From Phycisphaeraceae bacterium (GTDB taxonomy: Bacteria > Planctomycetota > Phycisphaerae > Phycisphaerales > UBA1924): a stretch of 64,000 nucleotides of DNA. This document shows, in pieces, positions 62,943-64,000 of the stretch (positions are counted from its first letter, which is position 1; the number at the start of each line of letters is the position of its first letter). The stretch covers positions 1,178,001 to 1,242,000 of the forward strand of contig JAHBXF010000001.1 of the NCBI GenBank assembly GCA_019636615.1. The letters run 5' to 3'. The notes under the pieces are model-generated. The model ran no database searches, was not told the DNA's origin, and saw only the letters and a list, made by a program, of their open reading frames with translations. Both the position numbers and the translations under genes were made by a program.

Positions 62943-62971
62943 GACCTGGTACAGAAAGTGGGGGCAGATCA

Positions 62972-63264
62972 CCCCGCCCCCCCCCCGCCCGCACGCGACA
63001 TCCACAAGGGTTCGTGAACCACAACACGCACGCCCACTCCCAGCCGGTGGGGGTGCCGGGGGAGGGCGGCAAGCCCTCCCCGGCATGCGCGGCATCATCG
63101 CCGCTGGCTCTGCCATCGGTTCGCGCCGTTGAACCCCTCCTCAGCATGCGCGGCACGTTCGCCGTTGGCCTCGGATCGGCGGGTGGCATCGCTCATTTCA
63201 GGCCGAGAACTCGTGCCACCGCATCGCCGGTTCCTCCGGCGATCGGTGCGAATGCCCCCTCAAC
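62972..63264. other. Non-coding stretch right of the damaged IS
   Basis: It begins with a C-rich run (62972-62990). Neither strand continues the truncated ATPase. No gene, repeat or RNA is supported. Confidence 0.4.
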
Positions 63265-63420
63265 TCACCTCCACGCGCGCCCGCCTTCCATGAACTTCTC
63301 GACCCACGACACGACATCGGCGGCCGTCAGGCCATGCGGCCACGCTGCATCGGCGTAAGTGGCCCTGTCCTTGATGATACCGAGCACCAGCGCGGCCTTG
63401 CGGCCCGATGCCCCCTGCTC
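63265..63420 (-). pseudogene. Helix-turn-helix fragment, transposase-like
   Basis: The minus strand reads SGRKAALVLGIIKDRATYAD, AAWPHGLTAADVVSWVEKFM and EGGRAWR, then stop. The pattern (RKxxLVLxIIKxxxTxAxA then HGLTxAxVxxWVExFxxGG) is the N-terminal HTH of IS3-type OrfA proteins found in planctomycete elements. There is no start, and the frame upstream is broken. A Gly/Ser-rich reading in another frame precedes it (GGSVGGRMGGSFEGG). Confidence 0.4.
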
Positions 63421-63540
63421 TCACCGTCAGGGTGGCCGCCCTCAAACGAGCCGCCCATCCGGCCGCCTACTGAGCCCCCCATCGAATCACCTATAGAGCC
63501 TCCCTCACCCGCCGAGCCAGCCCCAACCGATCATGCCTCG

Positions 63541-63660
63541 CTCGCCAAGGTCAATCTCCAGTTCACCCATGATCGCGCGCCCAGCACTGATGGGGGAAGG
63601 GATACGGCAGAGGTATCGATACGGGCGTTTGCGGGCAGAAATCACCTCGTTCCGCCTTGG
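63541..63660 (-). other. Short coding-like stretch of broken frame
   Basis: The minus strand reads NEVISARKRPYRYLCRIPSP and then ISAGRAIMGELEIDLGERGM, without internal stops, and looks like protein. A stop lies just upstream (TGA near 63663), and the frame ends at a stop near 63476. It may belong, with the HTH fragment, to one frameshifted gene. No family is recognised. Confidence 0.3.
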
Positions 63661-63751
63661 CGGTCAGTTGGTCCGCCGCCGTCTGCATTGATCGAACTGT
63701 CGCACGATTTGCGCGGACGCTCAGCCATGGCGAGCACGAGCCGCGTCCATG

Positions 63752-64000
63752 TCAGTCATACACAGCGGTGATCGTACAGTTGCACCAGTTGGAAGTAGAA
63801 CATGATTCCACTCGCTCGGGATCATCACAGTCATCGCATGGAATGCAGGGGCTAGAGACAAACTTGGCAGTCGCCACCCGGGTGCCGTGAAGGTCCGCCG
63901 AAGCCTTGCACGTTCCAGCGAGAATCTCGATGAACTCAACCCCCTGCGCGTCGTATAACATCGCCATTTCTTGAAAGGACCGGCGCTGCATCTCGCTGCA
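63752..64000 (-). CDS. Partial hypothetical protein at the right edge
   Basis: The open frame enters from beyond the right edge (an in-frame ATG lies at 63991) and reads MAMLYDAQGVEFIEILAGTC, then KASADLHGTRVATAKFVSS, then a Cys-rich end (PCIPCDDCDDPERVESCSTS then NWCNCTITAVYD). The CxxCxxC cluster near the C terminus could bind metal or be disulfide-linked. I do not recognise a family. Confidence 0.35.
   Translation of the reverse strand, partial: CSEMQRRSFQEMAMLYDAQGVEFIEILAGTCKASADLHGTRVATAKFVSSPCIPCDDCDDPERVESCSTSNWCNCTITAVYD

Larger units (their letters stand above)
61658..62971 (+). mobile_element. IS3-family element, damaged second copy
   Basis: The copy is 1314 bases, ten shorter than the intact one at 33352-34675, with near-identical ends and orfA. 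Within 62100-62700 it carries many one- and two-base indels. No matching target duplication flanks it (GCTC on the left, CCCC on the right). It truncates the AAA_21 ATPase gene. Loss of the ATPase N terminus beyond the element suggests an IS-linked deletion. Confidence 0.9.

Noticed and set aside
61654-62975. Target duplication around the damaged IS3 copy
   Set aside because: Flanking tetramers GCTC and CCCC do not match, so no duplication is claimed. A deletion at one edge may have removed it.

Overview
The window looks like a chromosomal segment of a Planctomycetes bacterium, probably class Phycisphaerae. The evidence is a GC-rich sequence, three secreted proteins ending in a paired DxNxDGGVDGxDVExFF 'GC-type dockerin' tail, two proteins with PEP-CTERM-like tails, and planctomycete-type small proteins, together with a Gram-negative outer-membrane gene set (bamA, skp, lpxD, lpxC). 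No rRNA, replication origin or CRISPR array is visible. All calls come from reading the sequence; no database search was run.

Region by region. 1-5600: the start of a GNAT acetyltransferase, a secreted dockerin-tailed protein and an MMPL/RND exporter. 5500-9310: an accessory patch of Rhs debris on the minus strand with a toxin tip and probable immunity gene, an ISL3-type insertion sequence and tRNA-Pro. 9311-13437: a repeat-bearing spacer and three secreted proteins of unknown function, one with a 14-G tract just upstream. 13500-19400: nuoF, two DUF4143-type AAA ATPases (one with a nonsense mutation), a PhoD-like phosphatase and DoxX. 19600-32400: PEP-CTERM protein, HNH nuclease, purH, DEAD-box helicase, a solitary DNA methyltransferase, PilZ protein, glycosyltransferase, metal P-type ATPase, sugar-binding protein and PPK2. 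32400-34750: NeuD-like acetyltransferase, intergenic repeats and an intact IS3-family element. 34900-44450: secreted proteins, cysS, a receiver-domain protein and two small conserved proteins.

44463-53008 is a minus-strand envelope cluster: bamA, an FAD amino-acid oxidoreductase, skp, lpxD, lpxC and an adenylate-forming ligase. BamA and Skp handle outer-membrane proteins, and LpxC and LpxD perform the second and third steps of lipid A synthesis. 53188-57709 holds rnhA and the classic translation/secretion block tRNA-Thr, tuf, rpmG, tRNA-Trp, secE, nusG. 58052-60281 holds a PEGA lipoprotein and two membrane proteins with PH-like tails.

60378-62971 holds the most interesting accessory system: a TOPRIM-like protein 11 bases downstream of the C-terminal half of an OLD/AAA_21-type ATPase. 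This layout resembles ATPase-plus-TOPRIM anti-phage systems, but the ATPase is cut by a second, damaged copy of the same IS3 element. The last kilobase is poorly coding and appears frameshifted.

Dispersed non-coding structure is a second theme. A family of hairpin repeats lies near 33.2, 39.9, 48.8 and 58.6 kb. Heptamer tandem arrays lie near 32.4, 34.7 and 40.1 kb.
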